A stretch of DNA of 64,000 nucleotides, from positions 1 through 64,000 of the forward strand of contig JAUIKF010000014.1 of assembly GCA_030430575.1 (NCBI GenBank), in the 5' to 3' direction. The DNA is from Bacteroidia bacterium (lineage in GTDB: Bacteria; Bacteroidota; Bacteroidia; J057). The notes under the pieces were generated by a model that saw nothing but the letters and a program-made list of their open reading frames with translations, was not told where the DNA came from and did no database searches. Shown one piece after another: positions 1 through 8,370 of the stretch. Position 1 is the first letter of the stretch. Each line of letters opens with the position of its first letter. Made by a program: the position numbers and the translations under genes.

Positions 1-129
1 CCGGAAGAAAATATGCTCAAGGATTTAAAGAAAATAATCAAATTGCCTTTGACTCATATTTGCCAAGGTGGAATTACACAGCAAAAGCTGTCCCCTGAAA
101 TTACGAGTTTATTTCGTACACGATCCTAA
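1..129 (+). CDS. 3' end of an unidentified gene (partial)
   Basis: Frame 1 is open from the first base of the window to a TAA at 127-129, giving a 42-residue tail rich in Lys, Ile and Leu with no stop. The start lies outside the window. I do not recognise the family. The frame could be chance, but it has a normal residue mix and ends cleanly before a non-coding stretch that separates it from the convergent T9SS gene. Confidence 0.35.
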   Translation, partial: PEENMLKDLKKIIKLPLTHICQGGITQQKLSPEITSLFRTRS

Positions 130-240
130 AGTGGGTTAATAGATGAAAAAAGGGTCTCTAAGGCTCGTTCCCATGCCAGCAAATCTATTATAGGCAAAAA
201 AAGTGGCCTCCCCAAATAGGGCGGATTTCATAACTCTCTG

Positions 241-636
241 CTAAAATAGGGCGATTAGCTTCTGTCCCCTCACTATCCCGTCTTTTTTTATCAATAATAA
301 GTATGTCGAACCAGGCCATCCAGTAGTAGAAATCGCCATTTTTGAGGTTAAGACTTCCCCTTGATAAAGCTTTTGCCCATGCATATTCCAGCACTCTACG
401 GTCATTTCTACATTTGCATAAGTATGAGGTACCTCTATCTGAATTTTTTCTCCAGCTTGCAGAGGTTGAGGATAAACCTGCCACTCAGCAGGAGTTACGC
501 TATCTACTCCTGTAGCAGGAGATCGCAAGGAAACACTCGCATACCCATCCCCTTTGCCGCCTGTGAAAGGCGCTTGGCCATATGTGAATAGGCAGGTAAA
601 TAGGCAACATAAGAGTAAAAATGCAGTTTTTTTCAT
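241..636 (-). CDS. Small secreted protein consisting of a signal peptide and a T9SS C-terminal sorting domain
   Basis: About 131 residues. It starts with a typical signal peptide (MKKTAFLLLCCLF..., cleavage after YGQ), then a GGKGDGYAS motif often seen just after the signal in small Bacteroidota secreted proteins, then a region matching the type IX secretion sorting domain (VYPQPLQAGEKIQIE, WNMHGQKLYQG, PGSTYLLLI, GQKLIAL). There is almost no cargo between signal and sorting domain, so it is either a mini-protein anchored by T9SS or the residue of a larger gene. The ATG at 636 is preferred to the adjacent GTG at 639. It lies just downstream of the atpDC terminator on the same strand, so it probably has its own promoter. 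Confidence 0.75.
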   Translation of the reverse strand: MKKTAFLLLCCLFTCLFTYGQAPFTGGKGDGYASVSLRSPATGVDSVTPAEWQVYPQPLQAGEKIQIEVPHTYANVEMTVECWNMHGQKLYQGEVLTSKMAISTTGWPGSTYLLLIKKDGIVRGQKLIALF

Positions 637-649
637 CACAGGGTTGTAT

Positions 650-680
650 AAAAAAAGGCCAGCTTTTTGGGCTGGCCTTG
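650..680 (-). terminator. Rho-independent terminator of atpD-atpC
   Basis: AAGGCCAGC and GCTGGCCTT (655-663 and 671-679) form a 9-bp stem with a 7-nt loop. On the minus strand this is followed by a run of T (the A tract at 651-656). It lies 20 bp beyond the atpC stop codon, the position expected for the operon terminator. Confidence 0.85.
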
Positions 681-700
681 TCTATCAGTTTTACATTATG

Positions 701-982
701 CTAATTTTCATCTTCCCCTTTGGAGTCAGAAAAGACTTTCTCTACTAGCAATATGACTTTGTTTTCCATGACTTCGACGACTCCACCTTCTACTCGAAAG
801 TTCAGTTCGCCTTTGTCAGAAGTTGCAATATCAATACTGCCTTTTCCTAGGGTAGAAATAATAGGGGCGTGATTTTTCAGGATCTGAAACCTGCCATTTG
901 AGCCAGGAACAGTCACACTTACAGCTGATCCTTCAAAAACCTGCGCCTCAGGCGTTGCGATTTCTATATTAATTGCATCCAT
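701..982 (-). CDS. atpC: F1Fo ATP synthase epsilon subunit
   Basis: 93 residues matching the N-terminal beta-sandwich of the epsilon subunit (EIATPEAQVFEG, GSNGRFQILKNHAPIIS, FRVEGGVVEVMENKVILLVE). The C-terminal helical hairpin present in the roughly 135-residue proteobacterial form is missing, which is usual for Bacteroidota. It forms part of the rotor's central stalk at the inner face of the cytoplasmic membrane. It is encoded 21 bp after atpD and ends at a clear terminator, so the two genes form a short operon separate from the other ATP synthase genes. Confidence 0.95.
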   Translation of the reverse strand: MDAINIEIATPEAQVFEGSAVSVTVPGSNGRFQILKNHAPIISTLGKGSIDIATSDKGELNFRVEGGVVEVMENKVILLVEKVFSDSKGEDEN

Positions 983-1003
983 GCCTTAATCCTTATTAAA
1001 TGA

Positions 1004-2548
<1,545 letters not shown>

Positions 2549-2802
2549 TCAAAAATATTTGGATTTTCTGTAAAGCGCCGCAAGTTACATCCACTTCGGA
2601 TAATAAGCAAGAAGGCGCCTAGGACTATTTTTCTTATTTCGCGCTCCTTTTCTATTATTCGTCCTCAAATCCCATTTATTTACCCCTACACATTTATTCA
2701 TCGAAACGCCACGCCCGTCAGATTGTTGACCACGATGCCCTTATTTGACCTAACGCTAGGTGCGAAGGCGCGTTTATCCAATTGTAACCGACGCCAACAT
2801 AA

Positions 2803-3276
2803 ATGAAAATGCCCATGAAACGCTTAGTAAAAAAAATCAGCCAATTAGCCTTAGCAGCAGGCCTCCTACTTTTTGCTGGTACCAGCACTTCCCTAGCCCA
2901 AGACTCTTATGAAAACATTGATCCAGTAGATGTCATAGAGGTAAAGATTGACAAGCTTGAGTTTGAATTAGAAGACTTGAAGACACTCTCTACTGCTAAC
3001 ATGACAAAAGCTGAGAAAAAGGCCCATAAACGGAAGAAACGCCTGCTTAAAAGACAACTAAATCATCAGTATGATTTACACACTAGACTGACAAGACCTC
3101 GGACATTTTCCCCATATACCTACGGTCGCTATAATTATTCCTATCGAGGATGCGCTCCCAATCCCTACAACTCCTTCAGACGAGCTTATTATACGCCGAG
3201 GCTAAGATATACCCGAGTAGTAAATACCTGTCCTTCAGGGACCTATCGCAACAACAGAAGGCCCATTAAGCCTTAA
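2803..3276 (+). CDS. Secreted basic protein of unknown function
   Basis: About 150 residues. A signal peptide (LAALAAGLLLFAG-like core, cleavage near SLAQ) is followed by an acidic segment with coiled-coil character (VIEVKIDKLEFELEDLK), a very basic stretch (KKAHKRKKRLLKRQL), and a Tyr/Arg/Asn-rich tail with two Cys. I do not recognise a family. Three in-frame ATG codons occur in the first 13 bases (M-K-M-P-M-K-R), so the start could be up to 12 bases later. It is divergent from atpD and followed by two strong hairpins. Confidence 0.7.
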   Translation: MKMPMKRLVKKISQLALAAGLLLFAGTSTSLAQDSYENIDPVDVIEVKIDKLEFELEDLKTLSTANMTKAEKKAHKRKKRLLKRQLNHQYDLHTRLTRPRTFSPYTYGRYNYSYRGCAPNPYNSFRRAYYTPRLRYTRVVNTCPSGTYRNNRRPIKP

Positions 3277-3320
3277 AACATAAAAAGACCTTTAGTTAGT
3301 GGATGAGGGTTTGGTTAGGC

Positions 3321-3359
3321 GGAAGCACTTACAATGTAGGTGCTTCCCCTACTTTTTTT
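3321..3359 (+). terminator. Rho-independent terminator after the basic secreted protein
   Basis: GGAAGCAC (3321-3328) and GTGCTTCC (3340-3347) form an 8-bp stem with an 11-nt loop, followed after CCTAC by seven T at 3353-3359. It lies 45 bp past the stop codon at 3276. Confidence 0.75.
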
Positions 3360-3404
3360 ACCCCTTGAGCAATTTTGAAAAAATTGCTCAAGGGGTAAAA
3401 AAAG
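3352..3404. repeat. Perfect 25-bp stem inverted repeat, bidirectional terminator-like
   Basis: The stem runs from 3352 to 3376 and pairs without mismatch with 3380-3404, leaving a 3-nt GAA loop. Its outer part is A7/T7, so either strand would give a strong hairpin followed by U residues. It overlaps the T tract of the preceding terminator, so two hairpins could compete for the same T run. Confidence 0.85.
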
Positions 3405-3446
3405 ATGATAGCTAGGGGGTAAGATCAAAGAAATAAGGTAAATTGA

Positions 3447-3557
3447 ATGGGAAAAGAGAGTAGAGAACAGAGAGCAGAGAATTTTCTGTCTCTATTCCCT
3501 TTTCCCTGAGCAAAGCGGTCCCTATTCCCTTTTCTCTGAGCAAAGCGGTCTCTATTC
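3447..3557. repeat. Inverted simple-unit array and duplicated GAGCAAAGCGGTC block
   Basis: Left arm 3447-3480 repeats AGAGAACAG-like words; right arm 3481-3500 holds the complementary words (TTCTGTCTCTATTCCC). Downstream, a block of about 30 bp containing CCCTTTTCYCTGAGCAAAGCGGTCYCTATTC occurs twice in tandem (around 3493-3557). The GAGCAAAGCGGTC word resembles pieces of the large GACCGCTCG family elsewhere in the window. No coding potential is visible. Confidence 0.6.
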
Positions 3558-3575
3558 ATCCTTCATATTTCCCTC

Positions 3576-4739
3576 ATGTTTCCTCCTCAAGCTACTACTT
3601 GGACAGATGATTTTTTGGATCAAAAAAGGCAAATGGCAGACCCCTTGGCTGATCGTGCGATTCAGCAGTTGGTAGAGGAAAATGGTCTCGAAGCTGCCAA
3701 GCAGCTTTTTGATCGCCTGATTCGACAACTAGAATTGCCCCTAGCTGATATGCCCGCTTCCGTGAGGGCCTTTCTCAATGATTCTTCCGTAATGCCAGAC
3801 TGGGCAGACGAAGAAAAACTAGCCCTTTCTGAACAAGTCTTTTTGGACCACGGGCCCTCCTTTCTCCTTTTCCTCTACTTCAAATCCCTCCCCACCCTCT
3901 ATGCTTGTGCCAATGGTGCCCAAGTCCTGACCATGACAGGCCGACTGGATGATGGCCGAACGGACAATTTTGAAAAATTTGGCAGGCGAATAGGCGAAAC
4001 GGCGCAGTTCCTGGTGGATGTCATGACACCCGGAGGAATGGCCGGTGATGCCCAGGGAATTCGCACCATTCTACGCGTCCGACTCATCCACGCAGCTATC
4101 CGTCAATTTCTTCCTCAAGCTCATTGGGATGATGCCTGGGGGCGGCCTATCAACCAAGAAGACATGGCTATCACGCTGATGACTTTTTGTATCAGTATGA
4201 TTGAAGGCTTGGAACGATTTAAGGTATCGATCACTGATGAAGAAGCAGAAGCTTATTTCCATCGGTGGAAAGTAGTTGGCCATATTTTGGGCATAGACGC
4301 AGACTTGGTTCCCGAAAATGTAGCCGCTGGCAAATGGCTTCTCCACAAGATACTGGCGCGGCAGGCAGCTTCTTCTGAAGCGGGAATTACCCTTACCCAA
4401 GCCTTGATCGACTTCTCTGCCGCTAGCATCCCCACCAAACTCCTCGACAATGCCCCGCGCATTTTTATTCGAAAACTGATTGGGCATGACCTAGCCAAGA
4501 TGCTTAACGTCAGGCGACGGATCGGTTGCCTGGGCATTTTCCTCCCTACTTTTTTCCAAAATACGCTCCAAGCAGTCCAATCGCTGGATGAAGAATCAGA
4601 AGAGTTGGACAATATGCTTGACGTCATTTCTATGAAATTAGTGCTTGGGGCCGTCGATTATTTTGATCGGTTCAAAGGGCGGAGATTTGAAATTCCTGCC
4701 CAGATGCTGGAGAAATGGGGTTTGATGAATGAAAGTTGA
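3576..4739 (+). CDS. DUF2236 / MpaB-Lcp-like oxygenase family protein
   Basis: 387 residues. The centre matches the family that includes latex-clearing protein and ER-bound oxygenase MpaB: a conserved RVRLIHAAIRQ with the His known in Lcp proteins to lie near the haem, then WGRPINQEDMAITLMTF..SMIEGLERF. Family members studied bind haem b and some cleave polyisoprene or prenyl chains; no substrate can be inferred here. There is no signal peptide, so it is probably cytoplasmic. Its 3' end overlaps the convergent lipoprotein gene by 68 bp, although its own C terminus looks complete. Confidence 0.8.
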   Translation: MFPPQATTWTDDFLDQKRQMADPLADRAIQQLVEENGLEAAKQLFDRLIRQLELPLADMPASVRAFLNDSSVMPDWADEEKLALSEQVFLDHGPSFLLFLYFKSLPTLYACANGAQVLTMTGRLDDGRTDNFEKFGRRIGETAQFLVDVMTPGGMAGDAQGIRTILRVRLIHAAIRQFLPQAHWDDAWGRPINQEDMAITLMTFCISMIEGLERFKVSITDEEAEAYFHRWKVVGHILGIDADLVPENVAAGKWLLHKILARQAASSEAGITLTQALIDFSAASIPTKLLDNAPRIFIRKLIGHDLAKMLNVRRRIGCLGIFLPTFFQNTLQAVQSLDEESEELDNMLDVISMKLVLGAVDYFDRFKGRRFEIPAQMLEKWGLMNES

Positions 4740-5100
4740 TCATATGGCCTGTCCCACAGATAATGGCTGTGCCATTGGGGAGTACTTCCAGGCGTTTTAT
4801 TTCATAATAAAACGAGTCGTGCTGTGTCGCATGTTCTTTGATCCACGCCAGTTCGTCCTGCTTGGTATACCAGCCACCGCTATCGTTGATCATCTGAAAG
4901 TCCTCGCCGAGAATCCTGTCTAGCAAGACGGTGTCCTGTTCGCGATAGGCCTTCGGCCATTCGACCTCTTTGAGGTAACGAAGCTTGGCTTCGTCGTCAG
5001 GGGAGAGGAGGGCGACAGTGTCATGGTTGTGTGGTTCATGAGGCTGCTGGCAGCCGAAGGCGACAAATATAAGGGAGAGAAGAAGGAGAATGGCTTTCAT
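4672..5100 (-). CDS. NTF2-like (DUF4440-type) lipoprotein, probably truncated at the C terminus
   Basis: 142 residues. A lipoprotein signal (FVAFGC, Cys at 17) precedes an NTF2-like fold: YLKEVEWPKAYREQDTVLLDRILGEDFQMINDSGGWYTKQDELAWI, ending in a strand GTAIICGTGHMI. The family normally continues with further beta strands ending in a Trp-containing motif. Here the last 22 codons instead run antisense through the end of the DUF2236 gene and show no family pattern. I infer loss of the original 3' end with a junction near 4740. The protein may be non-functional. Confidence 0.65.
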   Translation of the reverse strand: MKAILLLLSLIFVAFGCQQPHEPHNHDTVALLSPDDEAKLRYLKEVEWPKAYREQDTVLLDRILGEDFQMINDSGGWYTKQDELAWIKEHATQHDSFYYEIKRLEVLPNGTAIICGTGHMINFHSSNPISPASGQEFQISAL

Positions 5101-5138
5101 GTTTATTAAGATCTTCTGTGGAGGATATCAGTCATATT

Positions 5139-5222
5139 TTGAACCATATAAGGCATTTAAGTGCATATAAGGTCAAAAAAGACAACTTCCTTAAATGTTC
5201 TTATATTCCTTATATGCTTCAA
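5139..5222. repeat. Inverted array of CATATAAGG-type units
   Basis: The left arm holds CATATAAGGCATTTAAG and a second CATATAAGG; the right arm holds their complements (CCTTAAATG, CTTATATTCCTTATATG). About 20 bp separates the arms. It lies upstream of the truncated lipoprotein gene and has no coding content. The architecture matches the other inverted arrays in the window. Confidence 0.55.
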
Positions 5223-5312
5223 TTGACATAATTTTTTATCAAAAACAGGTAGGAAAAAATCCGTGTAATCTGTGGCTTCTTTTTTTACAAATATTTTCCA
5301 TTCGTCGACATG

Positions 5313-5807
5313 TTACTCCTTCCCCAAATAAGTTAAAACATCCTCAATAAAGGCAAACACCCCCTTTTCGATCTTAGCAGTCAACGCATCCAACTCGTCA
5401 AAATTGGGGGTTTCTACCACCGTATGCTCGATGATGGAGATAAAGTCTTTGGTATTGGCAGGCATGCGGTATTTGCTGCTTGGCTTCGTTTTGATCAGCT
5501 TCCAATATTTTGCCTGAACCTGTTTATTCACCCCTACCAGCCATACTTCAAATTGAAGCGGGTCGTGGTTGAGGATAATGGCAATTTTTAATTTTTTTTG
5601 CTTCAATACATCAGGGATAAAAGCAAAATAGCTAAAATCCATATAGCCTTGATAGACACTTCCCGACACAAAATGATCAGGGTATTTTTTGCTGAAATGG
5701 ACGCGTAAATCCATCATGTACTGCATCAGACCCCGATACGCCACCTGGATGTCGCCTTTGGCTATTTGTGCTTTGTATGTCTTGATAGATTCAGCGAGTG
5801 TTTTCAT
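5313..5807 (-). CDS. Conserved cytoplasmic protein (DUF7000-like)
   Basis: 164 residues with no signal peptide or membrane segment. It contains a helical N terminus (LAESIKTYKAQIAKGDIQVAYRG), a central DFSYFAFIPDVLKQKKLKIAIILNHD.QFEVWLVG segment and a helical C-terminal region. This resembles an uncharacterised family found in Bacteroidota and Firmicutes that I associate with the name DUF7000, with moderate certainty. No function is known. It is the last gene of the minus-strand cluster 8110-5313, 47 bp after the alcohol dehydrogenase gene. Confidence 0.7.
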   Translation of the reverse strand: MKTLAESIKTYKAQIAKGDIQVAYRGLMQYMMDLRVHFSKKYPDHFVSGSVYQGYMDFSYFAFIPDVLKQKKLKIAIILNHDPLQFEVWLVGVNKQVQAKYWKLIKTKPSSKYRMPANTKDFISIIEHTVVETPNFDELDALTAKIEKGVFAFIEDVLTYLGKE

Positions 5808-5854
5808 AATCGTATTCAGCTATGATTTTGGGAAAAATATAAGAAGAATTTGCC

Positions 5855-6895
5855 TTAAAACGCATTTACCACCATCACACCTACCGCCTTAAAATTCCCC
5901 ATCTCCATCAAAGCCTTTGCCCCTTCTTCCAGGTTCATGCGACGACCGATCATCTTCTCTAAGGGAATGTTTTTGGCAAAAATTAGCTCCATCATCTTGG
6001 GGTACTGGTGGGCCTGCATGCCATGGCTGCCGATGATCTCCAATTCATGGGAGAGGACAGGGCCCATTGGGATAGGGGGCATGGCATTTTCCCCCGCCAT
6101 CAGGCCGATTTGGATATGTTTACCACGCTTTCTGAGCGAAAGGATAGAGTTCTGGCACGTGACGACACTGCCCAGTGCATCCACAGATACAGAGACGCCG
6201 CCTTGAGTCAGTTCTTTGATGGCTAGCGGAATATCAGTCGTATGAGACGCATTCAGCGTGATGTCAGCGCCTAACGATTGCGCAAAAGCCAATTTCTCAT
6301 CAGAGATATCGACAGCGATGGTTCTTGCCCCAATCGCATGCGCGATCATCAGGGCAGAGAGCCCGACGCCTCCACAGCCATGGATTGCCACCCAATGGCC
6401 TGGTTGTAAATTGCCTTGCGCGACAAGGCCGCGATAAGCAGTGATAAAACGGCAGCCAAGTGTAGCGGCCGCTTCAAACGAAAGGGCTTCTGGAAGCCTT
6501 ACCAGGTTCACATCGGCATATTTGATATGCACATATTCAGCAAATGACCCCCAGGCTGTGAAGCCTGGCTGGAAATAGTTATCGCAGATCTGTTGATTAC
6601 CCGTAGCACATGGTGGGCAGTATCCACATCCACAGCAGAAGGGCACAGTCACGCGGTCCCCTTTTTGCCAGTTGCGCACATTTTTGCCTACTTCCACCAC
6701 CTCTCCCGCCAATTCATGACCCGGCACATGGGGCAACTGCACATCCCCATCATGTCCCATCCACCCATGCCAATCACTTCGACAGATACCTGTCGCCTTG
6801 ACAGCGATGATGACCCCATCCAGTGAAAGAGCAGGGTAGGGGAGGTTTTCGATGGTGATGGGTTGCTGGAAGGAAGGGTAATAGGCGGCTTTCAT
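5855..6895 (-). CDS. Zinc-dependent alcohol dehydrogenase (MDR family)
   Basis: About 346 residues. Catalytic-zinc ligands appear in GICRSDWHGW (Cys) and PGHELAG (GHE). The structural-zinc cluster is CGCGYCPPCATGNQQIC. The Rossmann motif is GCGGVGLSALMIAHAIG, followed by VDISDEKLAFAQSLGAD. It oxidises an alcohol or reduces an aldehyde with NAD(P)H; substrate unknown. The ATG at 6895 (MKAAYYPSF) is the family's usual start, so seven extra upstream residues are excluded. It follows the SMR gene by 43 bp and is probably co-transcribed with it. Confidence 0.88.
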   Translation of the reverse strand: MKAAYYPSFQQPITIENLPYPALSLDGVIIAVKATGICRSDWHGWMGHDGDVQLPHVPGHELAGEVVEVGKNVRNWQKGDRVTVPFCCGCGYCPPCATGNQQICDNYFQPGFTAWGSFAEYVHIKYADVNLVRLPEALSFEAAATLGCRFITAYRGLVAQGNLQPGHWVAIHGCGGVGLSALMIAHAIGARTIAVDISDEKLAFAQSLGADITLNASHTTDIPLAIKELTQGGVSVSVDALGSVVTCQNSILSLRKRGKHIQIGLMAGENAMPPIPMGPVLSHELEIIGSHGMQAHQYPKMMELIFAKNIPLEKMIGRRMNLEEGAKALMEMGNFKAVGVMVVNAF

Positions 6896-6937
6896 GCGAT
6901 AAAGATTATTAATCAATCAATTTATCATTAATAATCT

Positions 6938-7267
6938 CTAATGTGAAACACTCTTAGAAAAGGCATTAATAATGACGACTCCCGCAGCGATGAGCGTAAT
7001 GCCCAGCACTGCAGCTAAATCGAGTTTCTGATCAAATCGAAAATAGCCGATCATAGCGATCAAAAACATGCCTGCGCCTGCCCAGATGGCATAGGCGACG
7101 CCTATGGATACTTCTTTCAGTGTCAGAGAAAGGCAATAAAATGCAATGCTATAGCCAACGACAACGATGATAGAAGGGACTAGTTTCGTGAAGCCTTGGC
7201 TTTCTTTGAGCGCCGAGGTGGCGAGGACCTCGCCGATAATGGCGATGGCTAGGTAAATCCATTTCAT
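6938..7267 (-). CDS. SMR-family multidrug efflux transporter (EmrE/QacE type)
   Basis: About 109 residues with four predicted membrane helices. The start MKWIYLAIAIIGEVLATSALK carries the conserved membrane Glu (in GEV) that binds protons and cationic drugs. Other SMR signatures include YAIWAGAGMFLIAMIGYFRFDQKLD. It acts as a proton antiporter dimer in the inner membrane. The ATG at 7267 fits the family; the longer frame to 7345 only overlaps the neighbouring AHSA1 gene. It sits in the HxlR cluster, so induction by a small toxic compound is plausible but unproven. Confidence 0.9.
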   Translation of the reverse strand: MKWIYLAIAIIGEVLATSALKESQGFTKLVPSIIVVVGYSIAFYCLSLTLKEVSIGVAYAIWAGAGMFLIAMIGYFRFDQKLDLAAVLGITLIAAGVVIINAFSKSVSH

Positions 7268-7296
7268 AGTTTTTTGGGAAAAGTAGCCATTACCCG

Positions 7297-7686
7297 CTAA
7301 TTCCCAAAATATGCCTTCATTGGCGTGAAATAGTGGTTGATCCACCCTTGCTTATACTGTGTCTGACCTTCAGGAATGTGCCGGTGGATGAGCGTCAGCT
7401 CCGTCCCTCCTGCCACAGCAGCCAATCGGATGGTCAATTCCGAGTCCTCATCGGCTGGTTGAAACTCAGACGTACGCCAACTTTGAATGATCTCTTCATT
7501 CGGCTTGAGGGACTTATTGGTCCCCGTGATGTAGCCATCCCAGGCAGTGAATTCTCCGCCTATTTGGTCACTGCATATAGCGGTGCCGCCTGTCATCTCC
7601 GAATGGGCCTTACTATCTAGCCAGGCGGCGTAAATAGCGGCAGGCGATGCTTTAAAAGTTGCTGTCAATTCAATGGATTCTTTCAT
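7297..7686 (-). CDS. AHSA1-type SRPBCC domain protein
   Basis: 129 residues forming one START-like/AHSA1 domain: IELTATFKASPAAIYAAWLDSKAHSEMTGG, GGEFTAWDGYITGTN, IIQSWRTSEF, GTELTLIHRHIPEGQ, GWINHYFTPMKAYF. Such proteins bind hydrophobic ligands or act as co-chaperones in a helix-grip fold; the ligand here is unknown. It is encoded between the HxlR regulator and the SMR pump on the same strand, a combination common in Bacteroidota. Confidence 0.88.
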   Translation of the reverse strand: MKESIELTATFKASPAAIYAAWLDSKAHSEMTGGTAICSDQIGGEFTAWDGYITGTNKSLKPNEEIIQSWRTSEFQPADEDSELTIRLAAVAGGTELTLIHRHIPEGQTQYKQGWINHYFTPMKAYFGN

Positions 7687-7759
7687 TAAGGTTAATGTTG
7701 CAAATTGGTTGATGCAATAATAAGCCTTACAAAGATGAAATTAGGTTACCAAGTAGTAA

Positions 7760-8110
7760 CTACAAGTGTTCTTCGCCCCATTGGAACAGCGCCAATAATA
7801 GCGGAACAGCGGACTTTCCTTTCTCGGTCAGTTGATAAATAGACTGGTTTTCAGTCGTCTCTTTTTGAATCAGCTCAAAATCGATCAAGGCACTTAAATG
7901 GCCGCTAAGGACTTTATTGGACAAAAAATTGTCTGCATCATCATAATCGACGACGGCATTTTGCACGCGTTTTTTGAGTGCGTTGAACCGAAGCGGTCCA
8001 TCCTTCAATTGATACAAAATGGAGCCTCTCCATTTTCCACCCAGGACACGGAGCGCCAGCTCTACGGGGCAGACAACTTGTTTCTTTATTTTGGAGATAT
8101 CAGGCGTCAT
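7760..8110 (-). CDS. HxlR-family winged-helix transcriptional regulator
   Basis: About 116 residues. The HxlR pattern is clear: CPVELALRVLGGKWRGSILYQLKDGPLRFNALKKRV, then LSGHLSALIDFELIQKE and YQLTEKGKSAVPLLLALFQWGEEH. The early Cys is the one that senses electrophiles or redox change in some family members. The ATG at 8110 (MTPDISKIKKQ) fits the family, so the 19 upstream codons are excluded. It heads the minus-strand cluster and probably regulates itself and the genes after it. Confidence 0.88.
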   Translation of the reverse strand: MTPDISKIKKQVVCPVELALRVLGGKWRGSILYQLKDGPLRFNALKKRVQNAVVDYDDADNFLSNKVLSGHLSALIDFELIQKETTENQSIYQLTEKGKSAVPLLLALFQWGEEHL

Positions 8111-8167
8111 GAGGATTGAGAATAAAACTACAGATAAATAGCCGACTGGGCAAATAGGATCATTCAC

Positions 8168-8196
8168 AAAAAAACGCCCCCTTCCGAGAGCGTTTT
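8168..8196 (-). terminator. Terminator downstream of the DUF1501 gene
   Basis: On the minus strand AACGCTCTC pairs with GGGGGCGTT (with G-U pairs) around a GGAAG loop, followed by a run of seven T (the A tract at 8168-8174). It lies between the DUF1501 stop and the HxlR start and would isolate the two transcription units. Confidence 0.7.
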
Positions 8197-8238
8197 CATA
8201 TAGGAAAACCTAGATTTTCCCTTGCCTACATACATTGT

Positions 8239-8366
8239 CGAATGAAATGATAGAATGATAGAAGGAGAGAATGGAAGAAAATGAATAGATGAGTAAATGA
8301 TAAAATGAGTAAATGCGTAAAAATTACCTATTCAAAATTTTTCATTCAACATTCAAAATTCTCTCC
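8239..8366. repeat. Inverted array of GATAGAAT / GAGTAAAT and TTCAAAATT units
   Basis: Left part (8239-8320) contains tandem GATAGAAT, GAATGGAAG, GATGAGTAAATGATAAAATGAGTAAATG. The right part (8325-8362) contains TTCAAAATT and CATTCAACATTCAAAATTC. The left units also occur after nuoN and after the flippase gene. The array ends 5 bp from the DUF1501 stop codon. Confidence 0.7.
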
Positions 8367-8370
8367 CCAT

